Position numbers and translations under genes: made by a program
Shown here: one piece after another, positions 36,301-47,822 of the stretch
Numbering within the stretch: the first letter of the stretch is position 1
Layout: each line of letters starts with the position of its first letter
Notes under the pieces: model-generated
The model's input: the letters and a program-made list of their open reading frames with translations, nothing else
Database searches by the model: none
What the model was told of the DNA's origin: nothing
Assembly (NCBI GenBank): GCA_039707465.1
Contig: CM077643.1
Location: 323,335,919-323,399,918, forward strand
Length of the DNA stretch: 64,000 bases
Reading direction: 5' to 3'
Source: Rhabdophis nuchalis
Lineage: Eukaryota; Chordata; Lepidosauria; Squamata; Natricidae

Positions 36301-39300
36301 ATTGAGGACAGATCATTCTGGAGAAAATCTTACCTACCGTACGTGGTTGCTAAGTTTGAAGTTTTACTGGTAGCACTTAATACTGCAATTTGTGAATATG
36401 AACAGTGAGTTCAGAGTTCTGAGCATGATAAAGTGTGTACATTGCTACCCATTTAAGTGGGAGATTGCTTGTTTGATTTTGTTTGTTAAAAGTAAAATAT
36501 CCAGTATAATTTAAATTTCCAAAAAAAATAGGTTGTTTTGATTTTTCCGGGTTGAATGGAACAAGGAGATGAACATGTTTGCTTTTAAACTATAGGTGAA
36601 TCACCACCAGGGAAATGCAAAAAGAAAAGGAACAAGAAAAGACATTCTCAACAGACAACAGCAACAGTGGCCACCCCTACTATATCATTTGTCAATCCTG
36701 AACTTGGTACATCGTCTTCAGACAAGAAGAAAAGTGTGTCCAATTTCTTTGACAATTTGAAAGATGAACTGGCAAGTGTTAATGAGGAAAAATGTGTCTC
36801 GGGCTCCAGTTCCCCTCATCCACTCCCATTCAAAAATACCCAAGAAGAAAAGGCAACACATGTTGAAGTTGTGACATTCCAGAGTCGACACAAAAAGAAG
36901 AAGGCTAAACTAGAAATTCCTGGAAGTGATGATTCAAAGGTAAGGCATTCATATTTAATTCCCTCATGTTTGGAAACAGAACATTCGGTTTATAAAAGGG
37001 ATTTGTCAAAAAATAATTGCAAATCACCTTGAAAACATTACTAGTCTGCCTGCCTATATTATCACCATAAGACTAAAGAGAAAGAAAAGACTTTTCATTT
37101 TGTGAATTTACTCTGTCCATTTAGGAATAATTTAGTTGGCTAAGTAAATTAATATTTGCAATCTTTTACTGTATAGGAATTCTTCATAATACAATGTTCA
37201 TAAATACATTCAGTATTAAAACTATACCATGTTTAATTGCAAGGTGAGATGGGGATAAGCATTTTGCCATAATGCACAGCCTCTTTGCTCTTCTCTTTGC
37301 AAGATGAGTAGTGATATCAGAATAGGTAAAGGTAAAGGTTTCCCCTGTCCAGCTGTGTCTGTCTCTAGGGAGTGGTATTCTCCATTTCTTAGCTGAAGGA
37401 GCCAACGTTGTACAAAGACATTTCTGTGGTCATGTGGCTAGCATGACTGTCTGCTGAGGTATGTGGAACATTGTTATCTTCCCATCAAAGTGGTACCTAT
37501 TTATCTACTCATGTTTGCATGCTTTCGAACTGCTAGATAGGTAGGAGCTGGGTCAAGGGAAAGGGAGTTTACCCCGTTGTGTGGCACTTGGGTCCCTGAG
37601 CTGTCAGTTCAGCATCTTTAACCACTCAGCCATCACACAATCCCGCTATCAGGAAACTTCTGATTGATTCATAGCTTCTCATTTTCTTTGAGTTTGAAAT
37701 GTTATACCAGGTACAAAAGAGGTTCATATAATAATTCGACTTTGAATTGACAGTCTGATCTGTGGAAATTCATATAACCACCCATACAAAATTAAAATAT
37801 TTATGTATCTTTTTGCTACCATCTCTTGACTAAATGGCTTTTTTCAGCCTAGATCTGGTAACTCTAAATAATTTCTTTAGAAAAGCTCAATTACTAGTCA
37901 TAATTTTCTGTATTAAACAAAATAGGAGATTATGAGTAGTTTCTGCTTTCAAATAAGATGCCTAAGTGGCCGTCCACTTAGCCATACTCAAATTTCAGCT
38001 TCTTAAGTGAGGCAAAATTTGTTGAAACCAGACCAAACCAGATCACTCACTTACTGGACTTCCACGGAAATTAGCAGCTACGGGAAACCGAGATAAAATG
38101 GAATTCCGTAATATTTTATGATCTCTGTCCTGGCTTTTGCGGTCCAATGTCCAATCTAATCTATTGACAGGATTTTTGTTTTCTTTCAACAATCTTGCAA
38201 ACTTTATTGAGACAATGGGAATTATAATTGGGTCAGATTAATATGGTACTGGTTCATCTCAAAGTTTTTCTAGCCTATTCTTTCCTAGTGTCTATTTTAA
38301 ATCTAAAACTAACACATGGGATCCACTTGTTACAAAACTGGTTTGGGATTGGCTCACAAACAGGTAGTTCAGCAGAATTCCATGGTTGCTATTATTACCA
38401 AATACCAGTATTTCAAAAGAATTAAGCAAGAGCCAAATGGCTTTAATTACCAGAGTTTTATCATCAGCTTCTGAGATTCAGACAAGTTTTTAAAATTAGG
38501 TTTATTAAGAATTTTACATTAAATTAAAAAAACTATTCAAAAGAATAAGTTGCATATCTCCCATGTACTGGAGAGGGATCTGATCCTGGGGTATTTTTTT
38601 TTCTTTTTCTCTGTTCTACCAGCAGAAACAACCTTGCTATATTGGAAGTTTTCCTGCAGTTTTCTCTAAGAAGGGTTTATTCTAGAACCAGCTTGTATAG
38701 CATAATACTGCCATGTTTGAACTGACAAATTTAAAATTAGTCATTTACTTGGAAGACTAAACCTCTGGTTCCAGTGTCCGATCCAGATTGGATCCCACAA
38801 GATTAGTTATGGCCAAGGAATTGGATTGCCTAATAACTAAAAGAAATTGGAAACAAAAAGATATGTTTCCTCAAAGTGTCCCTGAGGAAGGGAAATGAGC
38901 ATGTGTGCATCTTTTGCATTGGGCCTTCCGCCCTGCCACATTTACTGCTGTGGGAAATTGGGAGGGGGGATTATATGGAGTATGAGAGATATCGTCAAAA
39001 TAACATTCCTTTCTCAGAGAGTCAAGGACGTCTTGCCCTGCACCTGGAAGGGTGTGACTAGAAGGCATCTACAGTTGGGATGGTGCCTGATAGGGCCATG
39101 TGATGGACATGGGGGTGCTGGGCAGGGACTTGGACTTTCATTTAGGTGGGGAAAACTTGGAAACTTTCAGATTCTGTTTTCCCCAGATGTGCCAATATGA
39201 CTTCTCTAATAACAATGGAACTTTGAGGAAATTCAAGCCTCAGAGTCTTCTTTCATTGGGGGTGTTACTTGGAACCCTGACTGACAATGTGCTAATGAAT

Positions 39301-42300
39301 ATTTCGTTGTTAATGCTGTTAAAGTGGTGAAATACTAATACTTTAAATGCTAATATCGGATTTCTGGATGTAATTAGGGCCAGTATCTGTGTTCTCATCA
39401 TGTTTGGTGTTACATCATAACTGCTAAACAACTTGCCTCTTTCTGATCAGATTTGGTACAGGCTGGATTTTGTACCAGCTATTCGTATACTTGGGATTTC
39501 CTTTAGTTTGATGCTCTGTTAATGGATTTGAAAAATCTTACTTAATAGCAAAACATACTATTTTATGTTTTAAATTGTATCTAGGCAAAAATGGCTGCTG
39601 AAGAACTATGTATGGACACCCAAGAATTTCACTTGGAAAAAGTAAGTTAATTTAATGTATGTTTAAAGGCAGGGTGGATTTGATTTAAATCAAGTCAATT
39701 TAAATCACTAGTAAAAAAAAGGCTTGCTTTAAATCAACTCGATTTAAATCATAATTTTTAAAGAGCAACTGTCATCTATGATCTGCAGAGGATCCTTTGA
39801 CCTGCTGTTGACTCACCAACAGTCCTATTCACTTTAATGGGGGGGGAGGGGGCTGGTGATGTGGCAGTGACACAACAAAGTGAGGGACATGGCGGGCAGC
39901 AGGTGGGTGGATGCCCGCTAACAGGCACTGCCATGACGGATCTGAAATGTAATGCTCTTTAAATGTAAGGACTCATTCTTGCTGGTAGTTAGAATCTTTA
40001 ATATTATTATTTGCAAACAAAATGAAGGTTTCCTATTTAGCTTGTAGAGCTTGGATTCATTGAATGAGTTTACCAAAAATGTAAATATTGCAGAATATAC
40101 AGCCTCATGTTACATAACTAACTGCAGTTTGTTTGCAATAAACTAAATTATTAATGCATCTTAACTAGAAAACTATCTTTAGATAGATTTTTACTCCAAA
40201 AGCATTTTGTTAAAATAAATTTGATTAAAAAAATTAAAAATCTGATATAAAAAAAATAAAATAACCATTGATTATTATTTACCCTGTTTAAAGGTAAGCC
40301 CACGGCATTGTCCATAGATCATTTACCAGGCACCAGACCTACCAGGTTTTTTTTCTCATACAGCAGACTTTCCACAACTGTTTAGGCCTGAAACCAGAAT
40401 TATACACTTCAGGGACTGTTTGTTAAATGCTTGACATTAGAGAGTTTCCAGTGGCAAATCCATCACATCCTTCTAGTTTCTTAACATGCCCAAAATGAAC
40501 AAAGATAGAGACTGCAATCTGTATCTGAAATGGATGGACTGTCATACCAAAAAATCAGGGTGGAAACCGGAAATCCTGCATAGAATAATCCAGAAAAAGG
40601 AATTCCAATCCCTGCTGGATCTCCAGGTGGCCTGTTCTCCAGAGGTAGGTTCCTACTGGTTCGGTCCAGTTCTCTTGAACCGATAGTGCTGCCTTCCAAC
40701 AGGGAGAGAACCAGTTCTGAGCATGCACTCAGCAAACCAATAGTCAACCGGTTAGGAACCTGCCACTGTTGTCCTCATATCCAACATCTATCCAGATAAA
40801 GTTCCTGAGCTTCAACTATCAGGATGCCCCCTAGTAGAAGGACCTTTGATTCAGCCGTCATCACCTCCCAAAGTGTTCAGGTGACAATTGCCATAGTTTT
40901 ATAAATAATAAAAGCTCAATTTGTAGGGTTTGGGGGCGAGGTGGATGTGTATGAAATCCAAAGTCAAGCAGTTGATATAACTTGCATCGTTTGTGTCATT
41001 GTCTAATTGCAATAGTCTGTGGGAATGTCCTTGTGAGAAGCAGGAGGAAAAAGAATAGCAGGCTAGGTCTACAGTATAAGAGGCAGCTTAGTCTGTAGAG
41101 GAAATGGAGGTGTGGCAAATGTCTCAGAAGAGACCCTCTATTTTCTTTAACTGTAAAGGTGGGGAGAGGAGAGGATGCATTTTCAGACTTGCATGATTCG
41201 GTTACTGTAAGCTTACAATAAAGATACAGTTCCAAGCATCAACCATTTGTTCAGTGGGAATGGTGTCGAACAAAGGGACTTAGGACTGATCCTCAAAGCT
41301 CCAGCTGTTGCAGGACTTCCGCGGTTGTGTGAACAAAGTTTGGGCATCTGGCAACCAACCGCATTTACAGCATGCCATGGTCACATAATCACCACGTGTG
41401 ACCTTCCCTACTGGCTTCTCATAAGGAAAATCAATGGGAAGCCAGCATGGAAGATTACAAGTTACTTGGGTAAGTCTTCTCCACCTACTCTGGCCTTTCT
41501 TTGTTTCCATGCACTGTGCTCTTGAGCCCAGCCCGCCGCACTTACTCACTCGCTCGCCTTAGCCTGGCCTGGCCGGCCGCCCGCTGCACTTGCTCAGGCT
41601 ACTTCCAGGCTCCGTGTGTGTGGGGGGGGGAGGGGAAGGAATGGCGTTTAGTGGGTGACCCACTGGACGCCGGTTCCCTCCAATCACCCTGGAAGTAGCC
41701 TGGCCGCCCACTTACCCGGCCGCTCGCTCAGGCTACTTCCAGTCTCCGTGTGGTGGCGGGGGAAGGAACGGCGTTCAGTGAGTCACCCACTGGACGCCGG
41801 TTCCCTCCCCCCGCCCGCGGAGCCTCCGCACCCCCTGGAAGTAGATGAGTGGCCGGCATGCCGGCTGGGGAGGCTCCGCGGAGAGAGGGAGAGAGGGATT
41901 CGGCGGCCAGTAGGGAGGGTTGCTCCGGCGGGTCCCAGGAGTCCCACCATCGGCGAGGGTGGAGGAAGAGCCGCACTCGAGGGGCCAAAGAGCTGCATGC
42001 GGCTCGCGAGCCACGGTTTGCCGACCACTGACCTAGCAACCAGCCTGCTATTCTTTCTCCTCCCGCTTCTCTGAAGTTAGACAATGACACAAACTATCTA
42101 AGACATATTCAACTGCTGGAATTTGGATTTCTTATGATTTGTGACAAATGTATATTTCTTTTATGTAGACTGAGGGCATATGCATCAAAGACAAATTCCT
42201 TGTGTGTCCAATCACACTTGGCCAATAAAGAATTCTATTCCATTCCATTCTATTCTATTTTACACACCTCTCCCTAAGATACTGTTTATCTGACTAGTCC

Positions 42301-45300
42301 CTGGTTCCTCATCCTATCTCTCAAGGATATTCTCACAAACCATTAGAGCTTTACCTTTTTAGATAGTGATTTAAATGACGTAAAGGATGTACATAGATCT
42401 ACTATGATGCAGATTACACTCTATTTCCACATTGTATCAATTTGTCCATTGTCCAGGACTAAAATCTGAGATAACATTTTGCAGTTAACATATGAATCTG
42501 ACAATTGTTGACTAAAAAAAAAAATCCCTCAAGTTTTTGTTGTCTGCGAAAACAGCTACAGAACTTTTCTTCTGCTTATGCAACATGGTGGCATGATGTG
42601 TTACACAATTCTTCAAATGCATTTCTTATGAAACTTCAGCTTGTATGCTTATGCTTTATGGAAAGAAGAATTGCAAAAGACCAAAGGGGAAGAAAAATCA
42701 ATTGTATTTACAATGCTTTAGGCCCGCTTGGAAGTACACCGGCTTGGCATTACAGGATTTACAAAGAAAGAACAGAGAGAATTGGAGCAAGAACGTGCCA
42801 TCATGTTGGGGGCAAAGGTATGACACTTTCTTGTGAGTCAAGAAATGACTTCCAGAAGAGGAGATTTTATTCTTAAAGCTTTTCCATTGCCAAAGCCTTT
42901 AGCTGTTTTTATTTTTCCAAACGGAGGAGAAATGGCAGGGTCAAAGTATGGGAGAGGTTTGAGATTTCAGAAATAAATTGTGGATGACCAATGTAGCACT
43001 CTTCATCCAGAGTGTCTGTATTAAATTCCTTTAAAAATATTAAAAGTAGTACTACTGAATAAGCTTGGATATAAGCCAACTTTTGAATTTTTAATCAAAG
43101 TATGAAAAATGTACCACCCATAGGTAAACCCAACACACATTTTATGTGATATTTTTCTTAAAACCCAAAGATTGGTTTATCTGTGGATGGACTTAACCAC
43201 AAATATATATAAGAAATATGGTACTTTAAAATACTTTTAAAAAGTATTACTGTATACTTAAGGATAAGCCCATCCACAGACTTCAAACCTGAATTTTGGA
43301 GGTGTATTGCACTTGAAATGTTTGGCTTATCCACTAATATATATGGGAGCTCTTAATACATAAATATGAGTGGTTGCACAGTTATTTTAAAATGTTGCCT
43401 TTGTATTGAACATATTTAGAAATCTTATGTAATTCAGCTTTTTGCCTCTTGAATTTGTAGTGCCAGCAATGCATTCACATCAAGACTTAAGAAGTAGGGA
43501 ATGTGGTGTTTGCATTTCTGTCAAACATCTACATAAATGTTGCCTTAAAGCATCCCATCTTCTGAAAGAAATGAGAACAGTGATTATGAGCTGCTAATCA
43601 TTTCCTAAATAGCCATATTCCCAAACATCATAGCTACCTCATTGATAAGGCTTATTTTAGCCACATTTCTATTGAAAGCATCAAATTAAATCATGTTAGT
43701 GTTTAAAGAACCATCATTATACATGATTGTATAATCACTATGAACTTTTCTCTCGCTCTTTTTTGGTGTATTTGTTTTACAAAATACTGAAATGGTGTGA
43801 TTAAAATCTTATTGCAGCCTCCCAAAAAAGAATATGTAAACTACAAAATGCTTCAAGAGCAAATCAAAGGAAAACAAGCAGCAAAGAAGAAAGAAAATAT
43901 GACGGTTTGTGTGAAATATTTCATATAAAAAACAAAACATAAAATCAAGTAGGAAAACACTAGTATAATGGTTTCCAATAAGACCTAGGCCCATGATGGC
44001 GACCCTATGGCACGGGTGCCACAGGTGGCACGCAGAACCATTTCTTAGGGCACGCGAGGCGTTACCCTGTCAGCTCCAGCGTGCATGTGTGCACTGGCCA
44101 GCTGATTTAGGCCTTCGTTTTTCGCCCTCTGGAGGTTTCAGGGAAGCTCCTGAAGCCTCTGGAGGGGGGCGAGGCTGTTTTCACCCTCCCCAGGCTTCTA
44201 GAAAGCCTCTGGAACCGGGAGGGGGGGGGGGCAAAAAAAGCACGCCAAAAGCAGGGGTTGCGCACATAGCATTATGGGTGTGGCACGCCCATGCACAACC
44301 CCCCTGCGCTCCCCCCGCTTGGGGGGGAGGCACGTGAGCCCAAAAAGGTTAGCCATCACTGACCTAGGCTATGCGTTTAGCATAGTTCTAACAACAAATT
44401 GAAGTCAGTTTCCAACGCATTTGGGACCCATATCTGATTTATGGAAAATGTGGTAAATGACCATTTAGAATATTCATGTTCCTATTCCTATTTTCATTAA
44501 CAGGAAAATAGGTCCGATTCTCTGAAGAGGAGAAAAAAGAGAGGGCATGAAGAGAGGTGAGCCAAGATTTCAATCTTATATAAACAAGGTGTAATAAATT
44601 GGATTTATTTTTCTATTTGTTTTGGTTGTGCTAATTAAGCTTTTTTTCACAGCTAGTTCTAAACAATAGTGTAGTTTTGACATTAAATGACTGAGCCTTT
44701 AGCCTCTGTTTTATTTCTTATGTATAAAGTGTAAGGATAAATAATTAGTGTTTGTCATTGAATGGGACTGGGCAAATATAAAACCGTGGTTCAGTTTCAG
44801 AAGCAATAGGAATCTCTTGATAGTTTGAAACTTTCAGAATAAAATGTTGAAACAATTGTTATGGTTTAAAAGGAAAGCAGCTTTGCTTCCTCCCTTATTT
44901 GGGGCTTACCAGGGTGATGTGACACAGTACATATACTTGTTCCCCGGGCTCAGCTGATCAGGATGAGAGCCTGTGGCCTAGTGCAATTACAACTGCCTTA
45001 ATGTAAAACGACCCAGGTTCAAATCCCAGTAAGGGTATGGATAGCTGGTGAGAGCGAAATAGCTTGAAATAGATCTATACTAGTCTCCATTGTTTATTTA
45101 TTTATCAGCACAAACGCAACACGAATATATATATAATTTGTATATATATTTGCCAAACTCTGGAAGCAGGTATAGGTTCATTTGTTTTGTACGTCTATAT
45201 AAAAACATCACAAAAATCTATCCATGTGGTCACAAAGATCGGCACTGTAATAAAAATTAGTTATTTAGAAAAATATTTTTTTTCTTTTTAAAAATCAGAA

Positions 45301-45425
45301 AATCCAAGAAGACAACAAAACAGAATACATTGCCAACAGAACGGTTGGGAAAATTTAAAAATGGAGCTTTGATTCTTCAACGTTGTGACATAAGGAAGAT
45401 CAAATCTTCCAAGTTGAATAAATGA
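33210..45425 (+). CDS. C1orf131: C1orf131 orthologue, complete in seven coding exons
   Basis: Nucleolar protein of the DUF4602 family, described as a component of the small-subunit processome. Seven exons join in frame to 291 codons, close to the human 293. The acidic N-terminus leads into [13 protein letters not shown], followed by a lysine-rich, disordered-looking exon 2 (residues 38-152). The DUF4602 core is [20 protein letters not shown], then [19 protein letters not shown] (residues about 176-222). The basic tail ends [20 protein letters not shown]. No membrane segment is visible. The ATG has a good Kozak context. It is transcribed divergently from GNPAT and converges with TRIM67. Confidence 0.95.
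34751..34885. mobile_element. Palindromic hAT-type MITE
   Basis: Nearly identical to 31185-31319. Flanks gtttagca and gcttagca form an 8-bp duplication with one mismatch. Confidence 0.85.
34930..36060 (-). repeat. AT-rich tandem repeat, probably LINE 3' UTR
   Basis: Two clear units about 245 bp apart (from 35311 and 35556) share gtatccaaatttctttta-like and atatccctgatcatttcatt-like stretches. A partial earlier unit precedes them. The T-rich start suggests an L1-type 3' end in reverse orientation, which is an inference. Confidence 0.45.
36130..36345 (+). mobile_element. Degenerate BovB (RTE) fragment
   Basis: Encodes [20 protein letters not shown] and [11 protein letters not shown], matching the RTE C-terminus seen at 17580-17998. 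Several bases are lost, so it is an old copy. Confidence 0.65.
36596..36939 (+). CDS. C1orf131: C1orf131 coding exon 2
   Basis: 115 codons with the split glycine. It begins [16 protein letters not shown], contains [15 protein letters not shown] and [18 protein letters not shown], and ends at AAG/GTAAGG. Low-complexity and lysine-rich, as in mammals. Confidence 0.93.
37325..37640 (-). mobile_element. Old Sauria-type SINE, reverse orientation
   Basis: Starts gtaaaggtaaaggtttcccc and contains gcatgctttcgaactgctag, followed by gttcagcatctttaaccact. Clearly more diverged than the other copies. Confidence 0.65.
39585..39641 (+). CDS. C1orf131: C1orf131 coding exon 3
   Basis: 19 codons, phase 0 to 0: [19 protein letters not shown]. 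Acceptor ATCTAG, donor GTAAGT. Too short to recognise alone, but it fits between exons 2 and 4 in phase. Confidence 0.82.
39666..39765. repeat. ATTTAAATC-type dispersed repeat
   Basis: gtggatttgatttaaatcaa is repeated in both orientations; a DNA-element end known from many vertebrates is likely. Confidence 0.45.
40637..40770. mobile_element. hAT-type element related to 29726-29971
   Basis: Contains taggttcctactggttcgg and ccggttaggaacctgccac, inverted ends resembling the family at 29726. No clean duplication. Confidence 0.5.
41530..42045. repeat. GC-rich element with 134-bp tandem units
   Basis: Two units of about 134 bp, from 41593 and 41727, share ctcaggctacttccag and cactggacgccggttccct. 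The right end cacggtttgccgaccactg resembles a hAT-type terminus. The long open frames here come from base composition. Confidence 0.55.
42046..42262 (+). mobile_element. LINE 3' end with ATTCT tail
   Basis: Contains acaaattccttgtgtgtcca, cacacttggccaataaagaa and a TTCTA/TTCCA repeat tail, a common squamate LINE 3' end. Its first part is repeated in inverted form at about 40940-41080. Confidence 0.6.
42722..42817 (+). CDS. C1orf131: C1orf131 coding exon 4, DUF4602 core
   Basis: 32 codons: [20 protein letters not shown], then [12 protein letters not shown]. This is the most conserved block of the family. Phase 0 to 0, donor GTATGA. Confidence 0.95.
43818..43904 (+). CDS. C1orf131: C1orf131 coding exon 5
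   Basis: 29 codons: [20 protein letters not shown], then AAKKKENMT. It continues the DUF4602 core. The donor GTTTGT is weaker than average. A hAT-type element begins 86 bp downstream. Confidence 0.93.
43991..44361. mobile_element. hAT-type non-autonomous element
   Basis: Family of 12135-12448. Starts ccatgatggcgaccctatgg and ends ggttagccatcactg. Exact 8-bp duplication acctaggc at 43983-43990 and 44362-44369. Lies in C1orf131 intron 5. Confidence 0.88.
44504..44556 (+). CDS. C1orf131: C1orf131 coding exon 6
   Basis: 17 codons plus two bases: [17 protein letters not shown]. Basic, nuclear-localisation-like stretch. Acceptor AACAG, donor GTGAGC, phase 2. Confidence 0.88.
44930..45200 (+). mobile_element. 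tRNA-derived SINE
   Basis: B-box-like ggttcaaatcccagtaagg is followed by agcttgaaatagatctatac and tttatcagcacaaacgcaac, then TATA repeats. Same family as the copies at 60040-60640. Confidence 0.6.
45299..45425 (+). CDS. C1orf131: C1orf131 coding exon 7 and stop
   Basis: After the split arginine: [20 protein letters not shown], then [20 protein letters not shown] and a TGA stop. The FKNG-LIL-DI-KI-SS pattern matches the human C-terminus. Confidence 0.94.
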
Positions 45426-45516
45426 ACTTATATTGAACAGAGAATAGGATGAAGAAACTGGGTAACAAAATAATTCTTTTTTTAAAAAAAAATCTTAATT
45501 GTTCCTTTTAAAAAAA

Positions 45517-45522
45517 AATAAA
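45517..45522 (+). terminator. C1orf131: C1orf131 polyadenylation signal
   Basis: AATAAA 92 bp after the stop codon, the first canonical signal downstream, implying a short 3' UTR. Inferred from sequence only. Confidence 0.55.
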
Positions 45523-45719
45523 AACTTATTTAAATATTCCATTTGTCATCTGAATTTAATAGTGTATTGCGGATTAGTGTGCAATAAGAAGAAATACCTC
45601 TGAAAGCTAAATTTTGCAAATGTTAACTAAATTGCATAATTATTTGCTGCTGAACTGATTGAACGGGTTACCAACATATATGTTGAAGAATTCGTCAGAA
45701 AGTTTTATACTGAAATGAA

Positions 45720-45985
45720 TATGAGCTCCCGTTACTTGTCCCAGCTTCTGCCAACCTAGCAGTTCGAAAGCATGTAAAATGCAAGTAAAAAAACCTGGGA
45801 ACCACCTTTGATGGGAAGGTTTGGTTCCATACACCTTTGGCATTTAGTCATGCAAGCCACATAACCACAGAGATGTCTTCAGACATCTGGCACTGGCTCC
45901 TTTGTCTTTGAAACGGAGATGAGCACCACCACCTAGAGTCGGGAACAACTAGCACATATGTGCGAGTGGAACCTTTACCTTTAGA
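45720..45985 (+). mobile_element. Sauria-type SINE fragment
   Basis: Contains gagctcccgttacttgtccc and agcagttcgaaagcatgta, ending gaacaactagcacatatgtg. The tRNA-like head is missing. Confidence 0.8.
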
Positions 45986-46269
45986 GAATAAGGGTTTTAA
46001 GAAACATTGTTTTCTATTTCTGCATGCCAAACCTTTCTCCATTTGGGGTTCAAAAGTAGCCTGCTTAACTTATCTGCCAAAGAGTAAAATGTGTTAGTTT
46101 TCCATAGAAAAGGTACATAATCTTCAATGTAATCTGTGCTCCACATTGGACCTGAAGGTATAGAACTGCTCCATGATTTGTATAATGCTCAGAAATATTT
46201 CATCATTTCAGATGTGCAATTTGAGGAAATTATTCAGTATAATTAAATGGCATGATAGCAGTATTCCGA

Positions 46270-46957
46270 TATTTGAGGGACTGACACAAAGAAGAGGGAG
46301 TCAAGCTTTCCCCAAAGCACCAGAGGGCAGGACAAGAAAAAATGGTTGGAAACTAATCAAGGAGAGGCAACCTGGAATTAAGGAGAAACTTCCTAACAGT
46401 GAGGACAATTAACCAGTGGAGCAGTTTGCCTTCAGTGGCGCTTCATCGCTGCAGGTTTTTAAGAAGCGACTGGACAGTCACTTGTCTGAAATAGTATAGG
46501 GCCCTGATGGCAAACCCATGGCACGTGTGCCACAGGTGGCACACAAAGCCGTATTTTCTGCCACGTTCATTCCCGAACTTCCGGTTGGCTTGTTGGGGTC
46601 GTTTTTCGCCCTCCCCAAGCTCCGGAGGTTTTCCTGAATCCTGGGGAAGGCAAAAAACAGGCCCAAAGATCATTTCTGGCTTCTGGAGAGCCATCGGGAG
46701 AGGCTGTTTTTACCCTTCCCAGGCTTCAGGAAAGCCTCCGGAGCCTGGGAAGGGGTCATGCGTGCATATGCCGTGTATGTGTGTCATGCGCGCATGCACA
46801 GGTGGGCACAGAGGATTGAATTGGTGTGGGCAATAGCGGCACGTGTAATTTAGGCATGCCATAAGAAAAAGGTTTGCCATCACCGGTATAGGGTCTCCTG
46901 CTTGAGCAAGGGGTTGGACCAGAAGACCTCCAAGGTGCCTTCCAGCTCTAATCTATT
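46270..46957 (+). mobile_element. CR1 LINE 3' fragment split by a hAT element
   Basis: Contains acaagaaaaaatggttggaa and aaggagaggcaacctggaa, and, after the insertion, gggttggaccagaagacctc. It parallels the CR1 frame at 61686-62399 in the opposite orientation. Confidence 0.78.
46502..46885. mobile_element. hAT-type element inside CR1
   Basis: Starts ccctgatggcaaacccatgg and ends ggtttgccatcaccg. Exact 8-bp duplication gtataggg at 46494-46501 and 46886-46893. Family of 12135-12448. Confidence 0.88.
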
Positions 46958-47408
46958 CTAAATATAACATATAGGTTTTATATCCCCATTCCAGGAATTT
47001 GGGCAGGAAATGACTATTTTTTTGCCTTTTCTCCATTATGATCACTTGCTGGCTTTTCAGAGTGGAAATACTTTTTAATGGAATCATATTAAGTGCTTTA
47101 CATGTAATTGGTTTGAGCTGCAAGAACAAGACTACTAGAAGGCTGCTAAGAAATTTGAATTTTTTGTATCTCTTTGTGGCCATCTAGTGGTTGTTTGTCA
47201 CAGCTCAAATTTAGTAGCCTTAACAGACATGTTCATCCCTCCTTCCTTTCTGGCATTCTTTTGTGACTAACAAGTGAAATGAAACAAAAATCCAACTTAG
47301 TGGTTTTCAAGATTTCATAGGAAGTGTGCTTGTATTGCTCCTTGAAGCTTCTGAGGAAACCTGTTTGCTCTCAGTTGACTTATTCTCTGGAAGGTGTTCC
47401 TTATATGC

Positions 47409-47822
47409 CAGTAATGGCTAACCCTTTTGTCCTTGTGTGCCAAAAGCGTGTGTGTGTGCACATGATCGCACACGCATGTGTGCCCACACCCATAATGCAA
47501 TGTGTGCACAACGCCACGCCCCCTGCGCATGTGTGCGCAAACCCCCTTATGCCCCCGCATATTCACGCATGAACCCCCCCATGCACCTTGCTTTGGGCCT
47601 TGCAGGCCTCCCTGAAGCCTCCTGGGACCAAAAACGAGCGGGGGGGCCATGACCCCCCACACATTTGCACGCGTCTCCTGCATATGTGACAGAGACCCAC
47701 AAATCAGCTGGCAGGCAGGAGGTGGCCGCACGCATGCGCGATGGAGCTGAGCTGGGGCGACGGCTTGCGTGCCTGCAGAGAGGGCTCTGCATATCACCTG
47801 TGGCATAGGTTCTCCATCATGG
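47409..47822. mobile_element. hAT-type element, related family
   Basis: Starts cagtaatggctaaccc; near the right end is ggcataggttctccatcatg. Contains ccttgctttgggccttgcag and cctcctgggaccaaaaacg, like the 81-bp units at 9057-9270. No duplication was found. Confidence 0.55.

Larger units (their letters stand above)
33322..36595. other. C1orf131 intron 1
   Basis: Contains a MITE (34751-34885), an AT-rich tandem region (34930-36060) and a BovB fragment (36130-36345). 33450-34740 shows nothing else I can name beyond a degenerate LINE-tail-like stretch near 34155-34250. Confidence 0.6.

Noticed and set aside
41655..42090. Frames of 120-139 codons on both strands
   Set aside because: Both strands are open because of high GC in a tandem repeat; no domain is recognisable.
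47315..47806. 163-codon minus-strand frame
   Set aside because: Lies wholly in a GC-rich hAT-type element with CA/TG repeats; no family similarity.
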